In this document: positions 1 to 12,290 of the stretch, piece after piece
Position numbering within the stretch: the stretch's first letter is position 1
Layout: each line of letters starts with the position of its first letter
Assembly: GCF_003672135.1 (NCBI RefSeq)
Contig: NC_039512.1
Location: 7,224,874 to 7,288,873, forward strand
Length of the DNA: 64,000 nucleotides
Source: Ooceraea biroi
Taxonomy: Eukaryota > Arthropoda > Insecta > Hymenoptera > Formicidae
Direction: 5' to 3'
Position numbers and translations under genes: made by a program
Notes under the pieces: model-generated
The model's database searches: none
Seen by the model: only the letters and a program-made list of their open reading frames with translations
What the model was told of the DNA's origin: nothing

Positions 1-803
1 TCCGTCGTTTCCTAAGACTCTGGTCTCTCGTTGTTGCGTTGAATGCATGGAACTCTCGTACCTCTCACAACCCTGCATTTCCTGTCAGCTACCCCTCTTA
101 TCACACGGTGAGCAGCAGTATAATATGGAGTCGTACCTCGACGGCTCTTCGATGGCTTTCTTTATTGCAGCGTATCTTAATTGTTAGAGACGCAAAAACC
201 ATTTTTGCAGCTACGCAAGTAATTTGAAAACGAATTTTACATCGGGCCTTCGTTTTTGTCTTCGAGTTTACGTTTGCGACGTAAGGCTCATTTTCGCGTG
301 GCTTGCATCGGGAAATTCTGCAAATATGAAATTGGCTCGCGTCATTATTTATACCGCATCAACAAAGTCCTCAGGATCGCCATACCAATCCGCTATATAT
401 AATAACTAAAGCCCCAATTATTCGCTTATTGATGTAGCGGTCTCACTCGGTCGGTGTGATTCGACAGTTCGAATAAAAGTCAAAAACAAAAACTGCGATT
501 TAGGAAGATGATGACGAAGAAGAGACGAACAGTAGGATGCACAGGAGCGCCAGGATTGTCGTGCCTAATTAGCACGATACGAAGAGTCAAGGTTGAATCT
601 AGATTTAGAAAGAGACTTGTTGGGGGAGGGACCGAATGAAAGTTGTCGAGGGCGAGTTACCTTTAAGGCTTGGACGCTCACTTTCAGAAAAGAGAAAGTT
701 GAAAAAAGGGCATAACGATGAGCTGCGAGAGGCAAAAAAAATTGAATAGTTTAAGGGATCGTACCGAGGTTGGCTGAGGACTGACATTGGCTGGTGGTTC
801 CAG
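1..803 (+). other. br: Intron of broad before the first Z exon
   Basis: No coding signal is seen here. It is inferred to be the 3' end of the intron that joins the upstream BTB core exons to the first Z exon. The last 20 bases before the acceptor are G/T-rich rather than pyrimidine-rich. The short open frames in this part have no recognisable protein. Confidence 0.6.
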
Positions 804-1570
804 GGCGGTGGCAGCCCTCTGGAGGAGACGGTTCAAGCTCGAGTTCCGCTTGGCTGCCGGGTACGTCCTCCACGAGGAACGAGCACACCGGATCTGGAAC
901 CTACCAGAGCGGCGGGGGTCACAACTCGAAAGGGCAGGATCTCTCGGCCCTGCTCCAGCATCACCATCATCATCAGCATCCTCACCATGCCACCAGCCAA
1001 CAGTTGTCGCAGCAACACACCCTCAATGCTCTCAACTCTCTCAACAGCCTGAACACTGAACAACTCACGATGATGCATCAGAAACTACAGAACAACCTTC
1101 AAAATCTTCAGCAGGGCGGCGCAACCAAAGGCGATCAGCTGAATCTGATGCTGTCCTGCGCGAAGGACAAGATCGAGAGCATGGCGATGCTCCATCAGCA
1201 AACTCAGAGACGATTTCATCAGCAGTTGGATAACGCGAATCACGGCGGTAAACCTAAGTGCCCCGAGTGCGGCAAGATATACTCGAACAATTCGAATCTG
1301 AAGCAACACATTGTCAACGTTCATACCGTGCAGACCGAGTACATATCGTGCTACGTGTGCAACAAATTATTCAAGACCAAGCAATATCTGCAGATCCATC
1401 TACTCTCCATGCATGGCATCAGAAAGCGAAAGAGTTATCCCCTGTATCAGATGCAGACGCACGTACAGGCGCAGCAGCAATCGTTGCAGACTACTCCTCA
1501 AGTTTCTGCGGGCCAGCAGCCCGAACAACAATTTTCTCCGACGGACAGGTGGCCTGAAGATAAACAGTGA
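804..1570 (+). CDS. br: broad alternative terminal exon, Z2-like zinc-finger pair (partial CDS)
   Basis: This exon gives the DNA-binding C-terminus of one Broad-Complex isoform, a nuclear ecdysone-response transcription factor whose BTB domain is encoded by core exons outside the window. An in-frame stop at 782-784 forces the exon to begin after it, and the only nearby acceptor is the AG at 802-803. Two bases (gg) complete a split codon, then 254 codons run to TGA at 1568-1570. The N-terminal part is rich in Ser, His, Gln, Leu and Met, including a run of five His. Two C2H2 fingers lie at about exon residues 152-203 (nt 1259-1414): C-x2-C-x12-H-x4-H twice, with a short linker and no TGEKP. Key stretches are CPECGKIYSNNSNLKQH and CYVCNKLFKTKQYLQIH. 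A basic RKRK patch and a Gln-rich tail follow. Assignment to Z2 is from remembered similarity; assignment to broad is firmer. Confidence 0.9.
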
Positions 1571-1582
1571 TTTGAAAACCAG

Positions 1583-1588
1583 AATAAA
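1583..1588 (+). terminator. Candidate poly(A) signal AATAAA, first Z isoform
   Basis: The hexamer starts 13 bases after the stop codon of the first Z exon. It would give an extremely short 3' UTR. A second AATAAA at 2152-2157 is an alternative. Neither is proven, because this hexamer is common by chance in AT-rich DNA. Confidence 0.25.
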
Positions 1589-2151
1589 GATTTTGCTCGC
1601 GACTGAAGTACACGCGTCTACATGCGTGAAGATCATTACAGATATTTTTTGATAAAACGGGTTGTATATTTGCCGATGCGTATAACTCTACGGATAATTC
1701 GTGATGGAAGGACACTGGTAGCAACAACTGGGTGATTTTTGTGCAGCTGATGATTTTATAGTGATGATTTTGTTGTTATCGCGATATGGAAGAATGAAAT
1801 GTGAGAAACGCGCTATGTGCATCATTGTTCGCCGGAGATGATGAGTGCTCGTATCTTTTAGCGAAAGCGGAAGTATGAGTTAGCGCTGACGATACGAGGA
1901 TCGCAGGTGTTAATATATATGTGTATATATGTATATGTAGGCTCTCCTCTGCAATGCGCTGGAGGAAGGTGCGTAGATGCAATGTAAACTATAGTATTTG
2001 CTAGTTTGATAATAGCGTCGAGCGAAGGTGCGTGCAATTGTACAGTTTAACGTTTGTACGGAATTAACTATTCTGAACTTTAGTTCCGAGCCGAGATCTC
2101 ATAGCTTGCTTGGTTAAAACTCAAACTCTGACGAGGAGCTTTCGCTCCGAA

Positions 2152-2157
2152 AATAAA
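2152..2157 (+). terminator. Candidate poly(A) signal AATAAA, first Z isoform (distal)
   Basis: The hexamer lies about 580 bases after the first Z stop and is followed by a T-rich stretch (2158-2190) that could act as the downstream element. It gives a more usual 3' UTR length than the signal at 1583. Confidence 0.35.
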
Positions 2158-2894
2158 TTTTACCGTTATATCAGTTTTTATTACGATATTTTCATAGAAA
2201 GGAATCTCTGTCTCTCTTATATTTAACTGATCAAAGATATAAAGAATTATTTTTTGGTAATTTTATTAATTTTCTTTATAATTTTGTTATATATTCAGAA
2301 AAATCTTTAAATTAGTTATCGATTTGCTATTAATATAATTTACATAAAAGCAATATATAAGCAATTTTAAACTTTTGCTACTTTTTTACGAATTTGATTC
2401 ATTATATAAATATGTTAAAATATTGTGTCGCTTTATATTTTATAATGTAATATCTTCAATAGCACAACTTCCTTAATATTACATGAGTTAATTAAATCAT
2501 GTTTAAATGGAAAAGTGCTAAATCCATATTTATACGTTCGTTACATATATAATATGTATCCTGAAACATTAGTGCTATTAACGTAAAATTTTGAATAATT
2601 CAATATACATTTCACCTCCCTCTCAGCGCATTATATATAAAATGGTTAAATTTGACCCTGACTATGCGTGGAAAAGACCGCGCCTAAGCGATCGAAGCTC
2701 ATTCGCAGATATTCGTTTTTTTATTAGAGCTCGGTTAAGGGTGCGGAGGTGTCGATAGGTAAGGTGAAGGCGAAAGAGGGTTCTGGTACGAGAATTGGTC
2801 GACCTATTTTCGTCCTGTACCGCAGTGCGCAGTTCACCCTTCGCGGCGACGATAAGCAGACCTCCTCGATTGGTCGAGAGAGAAGGAACAGGGG

Positions 2895-2985
2895 AAACTG
2901 AGAGAAAGAGAGAGAGAGGCGAAGTTAGAAAAAGCTCCACGACAGAGCTTCCTCGTGAAATTCTTCGCGGTATAAATAGTGCGAT
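2895..2985 (+). promoter_or_regulatory. Candidate GAGA-TATA promoter-like block
   Basis: A GAGA-type tract (about 2900-2920, runs of gaga) is followed by a good TATA match, TATAAATA at 2971-2978, inside a locally GC-richer block. GAGA-factor sites and TATA boxes together are typical of insect regulated promoters. No start codon or exon is recognised downstream, so an intronic transcript start is only a possibility. Confidence 0.2.
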
Positions 2986-5900
2986 AAGTAAAGTGGTATG
3001 ACCGGCCCGTTTCTTAAAAGGTAGGCCCGCGTTGTGAAGCCACCCTCTCACGATGTATTCATCCTTTGTGGAATTGGCAGCCTTTATGGAAGAGCCGGGT
3101 GGAATGAAGGATTACGTGGAAATGGGTGGTAAAGCCGGAGATACGGACTCCCACCTTGAAGAGAGCTATCGTGATTAATTTCGTCTTCCGCGCGTCTTTT
3201 CTGTGTGGAAGGGCTTTTGAGCTTTTATATATGAAACATACATCAATGAGCTCGATCGAGCAGTTTAGACGGAAATTTTCAAGAACAGTTCAATCGTAAC
3301 ATAAAAACATTCATATAATTTGACTACGTATTTTTTTCTCAATTCTTGAGAAATATGAGATTTCCATTTAGATAATTTGAAATAGAACCTTGCAAAATTA
3401 TTTTACATAGTTATCAGAAATGAAGCTACGATACTTGTTGCAATCTCGTGGTAGCAATATATCACGGCCGGCATGACTGATGTACGCAACGTGACGATCC
3501 TATAATTAATCACGAGATTTCTCTCGTTTATCATTGATGATGTCAATTTAATTTCATAGACAAAAAATGGAAATGCACAATCGGACGATTCGTGCGTAGG
3601 CAATTTCTGTTTCCATCTCTTGTCGAAACACACCTTGGTTGGCAACACTTTGGTGGGAAATCCCGAATAAATCGATGCAGCATCACTTCGTCTCTCGAAT
3701 GATGTATATCGGGAACATGAACATGTACGTGTGTCACGCACGCTATCGTCCGGAATATTACGAGGGAGAAAGAGATAGGGTTCGTCGTATTGATCTCGAG
3801 GATTCAACAAACAGCACCTAGTACCTCCCGCTCATTCCTCTAACTCTATCTTCCTCCTCCGCCTGGTGCCAATCCCACCCCTCACCCTCTCGGTACCCTC
3901 TTTCTGTCTTTCTCTCCCTGTCTCTCGTCGTGTTCCATACCATTCGATTCGCCCTCGCGTATATAGGGTTTGATGAGGGCAAGCAACCCTGCTCGGATGA
4001 TAATCGCAATTTCATTGTTGGGCTTTCGATCGCCATCGGTCTCCTCCCGACAATACTTCGCGTAAGGACCCGTCTCCTTCCGCACTTTCGCTGCGATAGG
4101 AAATGAGACTGGTGAATCGTATCGCAGAACGAATATCTGAAGAAACAAATTGCAGCCGCTTACTTTACTGTGATTTTGAACGTGACAAATACGGTGGAAT
4201 AGAATAAAAAATAGTAATTAAATGATGTCTAATAGTAAATATCTTTTAAATTATTTTTATTAAGAAATCAAAAAATTAAAAGATGCATATTTTTTATTAG
4301 GACAAGTAAGAGCAATCATATTATACCTCGCTTCTCACATACATTATAGAAAATATTCTTAGAATGTATCGAGTTATCGATGTATTCTTCGTAATGCAAT
4401 GCAAAATCTAAGACAATTCTGTCAAACAGTATTAAATCAATAATTCTAAATTCACATTGTGCAGTCGCCGAATAACAAGAATGAGATCTCCTAAAAGACA
4501 CCAGTGGCGGAAACTAGCATGGGGAGAGAGGGAATTAATTTAGTCGTTTGCGAAAAATATGCGTCCCGAAGAAATATTAATTTAAATAACAAAGCCATTT
4601 CGACCGAGCATCGATCCGGGGGCGCTTGTTAACGGCGCGAGCGGCTGTCTCGGGTTAGCAGATTGCCGATTTCCGCGTAGACCGAAGCAAGCGACCGAAC
4701 GAACGCGAACGGGAGGAAGTTCTCCGGGACACGCGATGGTCGGGCCTATGACCACCGACCACGCAATGCCACGCTGCCAACTTGTGTTGCGAACCCCTGA
4801 CAAAACAAACCCCGTCGGCTTATCCAATTCTGCGGTGTTTCCACGAATTTCTTCCATCTCTTGCCTCGTGCCAACTCCCGTCGCTCGCAACCCCCGTAAA
4901 TGGAGGCAGGGCTTCGCATTTGTTCCCGGCAACCCCCGGCTTACCTCCATCCTCCCCCTTCCTTTCCCACCACCCGTCCGCTCACGTTCTTCTTACTTCA
5001 AGCGCCCTTCCTCCCCCCGTTCCGTCATGTTCTCCTTCGGCGTAAAGCTCCATCGTCTACAAGTGCGGCCTCGTCTAAAAGCACTCACCGATGATACTCT
5101 ACCGTCTGGGTGCGGCCGGGGATCCGCTTCCGTTTCGGGACCGCGCGGTAACCCAGTGACATGAGGCTCGATGCGGGAGAAAGCGATAGACAGGATCAGT
5201 CTCACGGGGTTGCGCCGTTACCCGCATGATTCTTGCGGCTGTGATTGATGATTGCCGTTTACGGGTACTTCTGGGTACTTTGGAAGTGATGCGGTAGTTC
5301 CCGAAGCTTCGAGATGAGACTTCGCGAAGGTTTTGGTTGAATGGTACTTTGGTAGGAGTAGTTTCGCTCTTCTTAACCCTTATGCTTGCTTTTCCGGTAA
5401 CTTTCTACTTGATAAATCGCAAGTACCGAAACTTGTTAGTAGGCATGCAATTTGTCAATGTGTCAATTGAGGAAAACGTCGTAAAATCGTAAAAAATATT
5501 GATAATGTACGTAATTCTTTTTTTAGAGTTGCATGAGAATTAAAAATTTCGGTTTGGTAAGCGAATACGGTTTAATGCTCATCGAATGATGGATAACAGC
5601 AACAAATGTGCCTCGGGTGCACAAATATTACACGCGTTATTTTGGCGAAAAAACCTTGCTGGGGAATTACCCGGAGGCTACAACGTTCTTCCAGTATTGT
5701 GGCTTTCGATCAAATTGCAATCTTTCCGACCCAATGGCTCGTGGCGGAAACTACCGTTACTCGCAAAACTACAATCTAACGTGCGAAAAATCCGTTTTAA
5801 ATCCACCGCAGAATCTAACTAAAATCCAGTAAAAAATAAGATTGTGAATTTCGAGATTACGATATTCTACATTTAGATTTCTTGATTCATTTTTATTTCG

Positions 5901-8900
5901 ATTTATCACTTTTGACTTTCTGTGTCTACTTGTTCGCAAATAATATCTTGTGTTTTAATGATTTTGGAAAAACCTTGCAAAAATTTGGTCAGAAACGTGA
6001 TAGAACTCCGTTTAGCTTCTAATCTAAAAGTCCGTTTTCAACGTGGCTGTGACATTCGGGGTACAATTACGCCTATCATTCCTCTCGCCGAAATTACGTG
6101 TCAGCGTGACTTATGTCTTTTTTGCGTTGGTCCTTATCTCAATCTCTCGTGCTGGATTCCAGCAGCCTACTACGGATCCGTGTTCTTCGGATCTGCTGCA
6201 AGGTCGACTTTCGATCGCGCACTCTCGGCAGATTAGAGTCATCTATCACCCGGATCCGATCCGGATAACTTCGTTTCGACCGGGCTTGGTCAGATCTTAT
6301 CAGTCTTGGCGAGCTCCCTCGACAAAGGGCGCCATGGCTTTACCAGCGTTTGACCACCGCTGGTACGACGTCCTGCGCAATATCCCTCGATACGTATGAC
6401 ATGAAAGGGAGAAGGATCGCACGTGAATCTCGGTGTGACAGAGACAAACACACAGTTATTGCTTCAGCGCGCATACACCGTTGCTCACCGGCGATCTTGG
6501 TCTGCGTTGTTGGCATCGTGTGCGTATACATGTGCGGAAGGTTCGCGTAGCACATGGACTGAGGGCCGTAGAAGGGAAGATTTTCCTCTACGTGTGCTGC
6601 TTTCTTAATCTTTGTTGACTACCCGTATCCCGCAGATGTCCGGCCGAATCTAGATTTTGTTAGAGTATTTTCGTGCGAGAAAAAGGGGAGAAAAGAAAGA
6701 ATGACAATTATCTGAAGTTCAGCGTTAAATGGAAAATCGAAATCGATATCCGGAACATGGCATTCTTAAATTATTATGCTATGTTACATAGTAGATAGAC
6801 AAAAATATTTCTGTTTATGTATTATATGTATATCTCTTATTTCTTGCATTATATTAATAATTTATTACTTATTTTTTCAATTATCATTGGCCATTATTAT
6901 ACAATTATTAAATTATATTCTTTGGCGTTGAAAAGATTTCGAGGACGAATATTCAAAGAAACAGGAAAACTTCTCACGATGAACTCGTTATAATTTCTAG
7001 TCTAGTCGAACTCTTGAAACATTATAGTTGGAAAACAAAGATCAGTGGTGGAAAGAAGAGGACCGGAAATAGGACGAGATTGGATGTAGTGGCCCACTTT
7101 GGGAGTGGCGATGCCATCAGATATATTCCGGGACGTTAGGGATGGCAGATAGGATTTACGTAGGTGGTCTTACGCATGGCCTGTAGGAGGCGGAGAACGC
7201 TGGAGGACATCGCGGGAAGGATAAAAATGAGGTTCTTGCGCGATAAGCAGAGCAACGAGACGAATGCACGGTGTCACGTCGAACTGTTTGTATCTCTCCT
7301 CTTTCCCCGCCGCCCACCCTGTAGTTGCGCTTCTCCTATCTGTCTGCCCTTCGGTATCCTTCCGTCACCCGACCTTATCCCGTCGCCCATTTCGTCTCTT
7401 GCCGCCGTAATGTCCTGTGTTCCCCCTTTCTTCGCTTTCCCGAGATCCACATGCTGTCACTCCGTGCAGGGAGGAAGAGAAGGGTGGGTGGTTTACTGTA
7501 TATTATTGCGTTCTCCGGACAAATAGCAATTGCAATTCTTTTTCGCATTAGTCATTGCGACACCGTTGGACAAATAGATCGATTTTTTAATATGAAATAT
7601 GGTGTTTTCGTTTCATTTGAGTGCATTATGTGTTTAAAATATTTGCGAAGCACGAATAAAGCACTGTCAGATGCACAATTCCAGTGATATAGATTAAAAT
7701 TGTCATGACAGTTATTATAAATACAATTGTTATTATTATCACGAAAAATACTTGACTTTTATTGGTCCAGCATGAAATTTCAGAAAATATTGTGGTAGCT
7801 TTATGTGTCGATGCAGAAAAAACGGTAGAGAGAAACATGACGCGCATTCGATTTTATAGTCCCATTGCGCGCCCGAAATCGTCGTCACGGATACTCAGCT
7901 TTAGTCTCCCTATCCTATCGATCCCCATCGATATGAACGAAAAACGAGGACGCATTTTACGGACGCTGCAACAGCGCAGCAAACGTGGCGCGACCGGCCA
8001 GAAAAAAATTACCTACGAAATTCACTTAACGCAATAAAAACGACGAACATCAAAGGTGAAATCTCATCAACGAGAAAAAGCCCGCATGTGCTTTTACTTG
8101 AAAAAAGCACATGCTCTTAAACAAATTAATAATATTTATAAATGAATATTATAAATGAATATTTGCGTCAAAAAAACGCGCTTATAACAATAATTAAAGA
8201 ATACAAATTGCATTATGACTAGCATGCATATATTTTCCAAACCTTCGCGTGCGCGTTATTCAGAATTTGAATAATGTCACAAATGGCGTTATATAAAATA
8301 ATATAATAAAATATAATTATAAAATATAATTAACAAAATATCTCATAAAAATATATTGCACGCTTATTTGTTTTTCTATTATTCATTGTCTGCTTTACTG
8401 ATTCGAGGTCGCGAAATATGTTTATAGCAGTTATAATGTTTCTCGATTTGTTCACAATCCGCGGATGTTCTTCCCATTGGAGATACAAAAGTTGCAGCCA
8501 ATTGTGCTGACTGAAACAGCACTCTGTTCGCGATATCCGTCAACTTGCATCGGGAAAACAAAAAAGAAAAGGAAAAAAAGAATAAATCCCACGAAGGACG
8601 AACTCTGCAGCTAGGAACTTGTCCATTTTCTGATGCCGACGGCGTTCTCGCTGCCGGGATTCAATCAAACTTGCAAAGCTTTCGAGCACTCGGTCGAGCT
8701 CTCGTTCGCGGATTACTCACGAGTAAACAGCGACTGCACGGCCTCTATCGCGACGCCCGGGTGTCGATAAGAAGACGTCGAGGAAAACGCGGACATCCGC
8801 CTGGTGATTGCTACTCTCTCTTTCTCTCAGAGAGTTTGCGAAGGGAAAATTAGCGGACGGGTGGTGGGTGAGATATGAATCGCGGGATGAGTGGAAAATC

Positions 8901-10889
8901 AATGTGGTTATAGAAGAAAGCGAGCGAGGTAGACGGGAACCGAGAACAAGGATCCTTTATGTCGGGTCACGTCTTTAATATACCTCACATGGACGACGGT
9001 TTAATCAATCTTCACGGGGAAGCGCCGCACGGATGCTGCATCCATAAGAAATGTGCGCCGTTTCACGCACCACAACCGTTTGTGAAACTTTGAAGAAAAT
9101 GCGGTGACGTGTCCAGTTACATTGTCGCTTTGACACTGACGTTCTTTGAAATTGGAAGGATTTTCAAAATTTCTTGAAAGGCTCCTTACTTTCAGGATTA
9201 TTTACGGCTTACTTTATTCTCAGGACGTTTATGTGTTTATGGTTCAGTGCTGCATCCGACAAGTTTTATTGCAGATTTTGCATCTAGCTTCCGTGTTTTT
9301 CTATTTAGTATTATTTGAATTTATTCTATGATTTTATAGCTTAATCAATAGTGCACATGTCTGTAGTACATGTCTGAATTTTTTTGACATGTCCGTATCT
9401 TTTTAACAAAATTCAAACGCAAATTCTTAATATAAAGTTTTGCGTTTAAATTTTACTAAAAAAGTTACAAACTTTCTGCCGTTGACATAATACATCAAAC
9501 CTTTCTCTCACTAAATCTTTAACGTAATATTTTCTATTTTCTTCTTTTCTTTCATTTTATTTTTTTGTTCAGCTTTCTTACCTGAAACTGTAGTACATTT
9601 TTCAAGTTACCGTTGCAGTTGTAGGATGACTATAAGGAAAAAAACTTCGAAATGTCTTTTAATAGCTTCTTGCAAATTTATGAGACAAGTAAATGGTAGT
9701 TTTTTTTAGTGTCAGTATCTGTACAACGGAAATCATTTAACATGCCTTCTGAGAACATTTTGAAACGTTTACTGAAAGAAACTTTCGGAGCGAGAATAGT
9801 GTCTTTCAAAAGTCGTTTTCAAAACGATGCTATAGGCACATTTCTATAAACGGAAAATTAACATTTTTAGAGTATTGACAGTTGAATCGCTTAGATTAAA
9901 AAAATTGTTGCAACAAAATTAAAAATAAATTTAAAGTTTGATTTTAACATTATATTAATTCTATAAATAATCTTAATTTACTTGTTATCAGCTTTTTCTA
10001 AAATTGTTTTAAAAAATTTTATTGGTTTGAACCTAAGTACGAAATAGATATATTCATTTATTTTATTTTTTCATAAATATGGAACGCACACATGCGAACA
10101 CAGGAATAATGAAGATTAAGCACAAATCCAAATATATTTCTTAGAAGCATTGGACACAAGTAACATGCTACTTTATATTCTAGTTTCGCTTCAGTCATTG
10201 ATTTGTCTTAAATCTTGCCTTATTTGGCAATGCAATATTTGATGGTACTTTTCAAATGCCTAGTGATATATATAACATAATATATATAACATGTTGTGTC
10301 TAGAAGTTTCTAGTAATATTCTATTCAAAACTAAATATAAATTTAAATATAAGTAGCATTTCAATCGAATCATCCACCGAAGAAAGCGTTATATCTAAAA
10401 ATTCAAAATTGTCAATCGTTGAAGGATCATCAATGATACCAGTAAACGACGCATCCGTCAGTCAGGGGAAGGCAGTTTAGGAGAAAGCGAGATATAACCC
10501 GCACGAAAGAGTGAGAAGAGCGAAAGAAAGAGAGGGTTAGGAAACCGGGGACGCGAAGAGAAGCGAAATGAGAGACAGAGCAGACGGAGGCAGAGAGGGT
10601 ATATAGGGGGTACGAGAGAGGGAGTGACAGAGAAAAACACAGAGGCCGCGCTTCCCCCGAGGGTCCTGGGATCGATCCCTGTGCAATTTCCCGCACATGT
10701 CCGCATTGATCTGCCCTCACTTGCCCCCGGCATCCACCTCTCGCCACCACTCAACCACCACCATCGTCGTCGCCACCGCCACCACCGCCGCCATCGCCGC
10801 CGCCAACCACCCTAAGCTTCTTCGGTGGTACCTCCGATCGCCCAAACGCCTACCCCTATCCCCCGTTTCTCCTTCACCGCTCCCTTCGC

Positions 10890-10990
10890 GGACCAAAGTC
10901 ATTTCAACTACGTCAATTCACCCTCTACTTTTTTTCCTAACATGCCCGAGTCTCACGCACTCGCCGCTTAACGCACGCATGTCACGCGCG
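10890..10990 (+). repeat. Diverged local repeat, copy A
   Basis: It shares the order aaagtc-tttcaactacg, cacccT-rich stretch, taacatgcc, and a closing cgcatgtcacgcgcg with copies at 11371-11468 and 12202-12290. The copies are diverged, so the duplication is old. Confidence 0.45.
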
Positions 10991-11370
10991 TTACAGATAT
11001 CATTTCTTTCGGCAATCGCCGATATGATTCGAGTTTTTTTTTACGAGTTCGACCGGAACCCAAGCTATCGTTATATGTCTAAGGACAATTTTATAAATTA
11101 TTATGCATATAATTTACATATTATACAAATGATATTCTTTTATTGATGTTTCTTTTTACGAAGTTTTCTCTTAACATTTTTCAATATTGATAGTTATTTT
11201 GCAGACTTTTGTATTTTGTTGTATTCTTTGTCTCGATATCCAGTTTTCTTCTTCTGAGATTTTTATTCTATGCATTTCTATGCGATTTCAAATATATTCG
11301 CAGTTTTTTCCTTCGAAGCTTTTACGAGGTTCTATTGTCCCATGCGGTTCTGGTCGGCAATCTCCTAAGG

Positions 11371-11468
11371 CGAAATTCACTCCGAATACGTAAATCCACC
11401 CTTTATTTTCTTCTAACGTGCCTGGAACGCGCGCACTCACGTCTTACACACGCGCGTCACGCACAGCG
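11371..11468 (+). repeat. Diverged local repeat, copy B
   Basis: It matches copy A across the ccaccct, tttcttctaacgtgcc, gcgcactc and cgcgcgtcacgc stretches in the same order. It starts about 480 bases after copy A. Confidence 0.45.
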
Positions 11469-11745
11469 ATATCCATCCCCTTCAACGTCTTCCAATACTT
11501 TTTCTTACCCTTCCTTCGTACCTTCTATCCGTACAATTCCGTATCACGTGTTCGTTCCAATCTCTTATTGTCTTATATATATCTTTCTTTTTATATATAT
11601 CTCTAAACATGTGTGCCGCTAGATAACAATCTTGCTACTTACATTCCATAAATATATTTTGTATAGCATAAATAGATTCCATTATCTTTAAAGTACGAAT
11701 TTTAAATTTAAAATGTTATCTAAAATAGTTACCAATATATCTCGA

Positions 11746-11845
11746 AATGCAAACTTGGCAATAATAAAAATTTTTTCATTATTTTCTTTTAATTGAAATT
11801 GTTTGGCTTAAATCGTTATTAGATACGTTTATCTCGAATTACACA
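11746..11845 (+). repeat. Imperfect direct repeat, unit 1
   Basis: About 100 bases running from aatgcaaacttggcaat through attagatacgtttatctcg are repeated at 11893-11982 with a few small indels. The period is about 147 bases. Confidence 0.7.
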
Positions 11846-11892
11846 TAACACATCTATCTCGAAATGCAAAATCATTTTTCGTTTTCAATAGG

Positions 11893-11982
11893 AATGCAAA
11901 TTTGACAATAAAAATTTTTTCATTCTCTTTTAATTGAAATTGTTGGCTTCGTTATTAGATACGTTTATCTCGAATTGCACAC
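11893..11982 (+). repeat. Imperfect direct repeat, unit 2
   Basis: This is the second copy of the 11746 unit. It is about 10 bases shorter because of small deletions, with shared blocks aaaaattttttcatt, ttttaattgaaattg and attagatacgtttatctcg. Confidence 0.7.
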
Positions 11983-12201
11983 AAAATTCCGAAAAAATCA
12001 AACCCTTTTTTTATTCTTTACAAGAGAAGCAAGTTTTTATTTCGGTTATCTTTATGCCGATCTTATCCATGTTTCTCTCGGTTTATGTCTATATAGTTCT
12101 GTATTCTCTGTGTTATTGCCGCCATTGTCAAGCAATCTCAGTTTCATCCAGGCAGCTCCGGCTATCCAGTTGCTTCATACCAACCCTCCTTTTAGCAAAT
12201 C

Positions 12202-12290
12202 CGGCACGAAAGTCGTTTCAACTACGCGAAATCGTCTTTTTCCTTCCCACTTAAATGTCTTGTGTATAATACATGTGCGTGTCACGCACG
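12202..12290 (+). repeat. Diverged local repeat, copy C
   Basis: It matches copy A at acgaaagtcgtttcaactacg and again at tgtgcgtgtcacgcacg. The centre is poorly conserved. It lies about 830 bases after copy B. Confidence 0.4.

Larger units (their letters stand above)
1571..10889 (+). other. br: Long interval between Z exons, first part
   Basis: This is 3' UTR of the first isoform at its left end and intron for the other isoforms. It holds a GC-richer block with CpG at about 4600-5230, a small hairpin (8084-8094 with 8104-8114), and GC/pyrimidine-rich sequence at 10440-10890 including CAC/CGC triplet-like runs at 10745-10810. Open frames here, including one of 142 codons at 4736-5164, show no family signature and are not called genes. 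Confidence 0.6.

Noticed and set aside
787..1078. Other frames over the first Z exon
   Set aside because: They overlap the zinc-finger frame, lack domains, and are explained by the GC- and triplet-rich coding sequence.
4736..5164. Open frame of 142 codons on + strand, with other long frames overlapping
   Set aside because: It lies in a GC-rich, stop-poor block, with frames open on both strands. It is Pro/Ser/Arg-rich with no domain or splice context.
10666..10695. ggatcgatccc with nearby GC stems, considered as a tRNA-like fold
   Set aside because: No T-loop GTTCGA box, acceptor stem or anticodon arm can be placed. It is just a short palindrome.
10624..10815. His/Arg-rich frame in a CAC/CGC triplet run
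   Set aside because: Low-complexity triplet sequence with no acceptor-donor structure that fits. The TATATAGGGG nearby is too weak to call a promoter.
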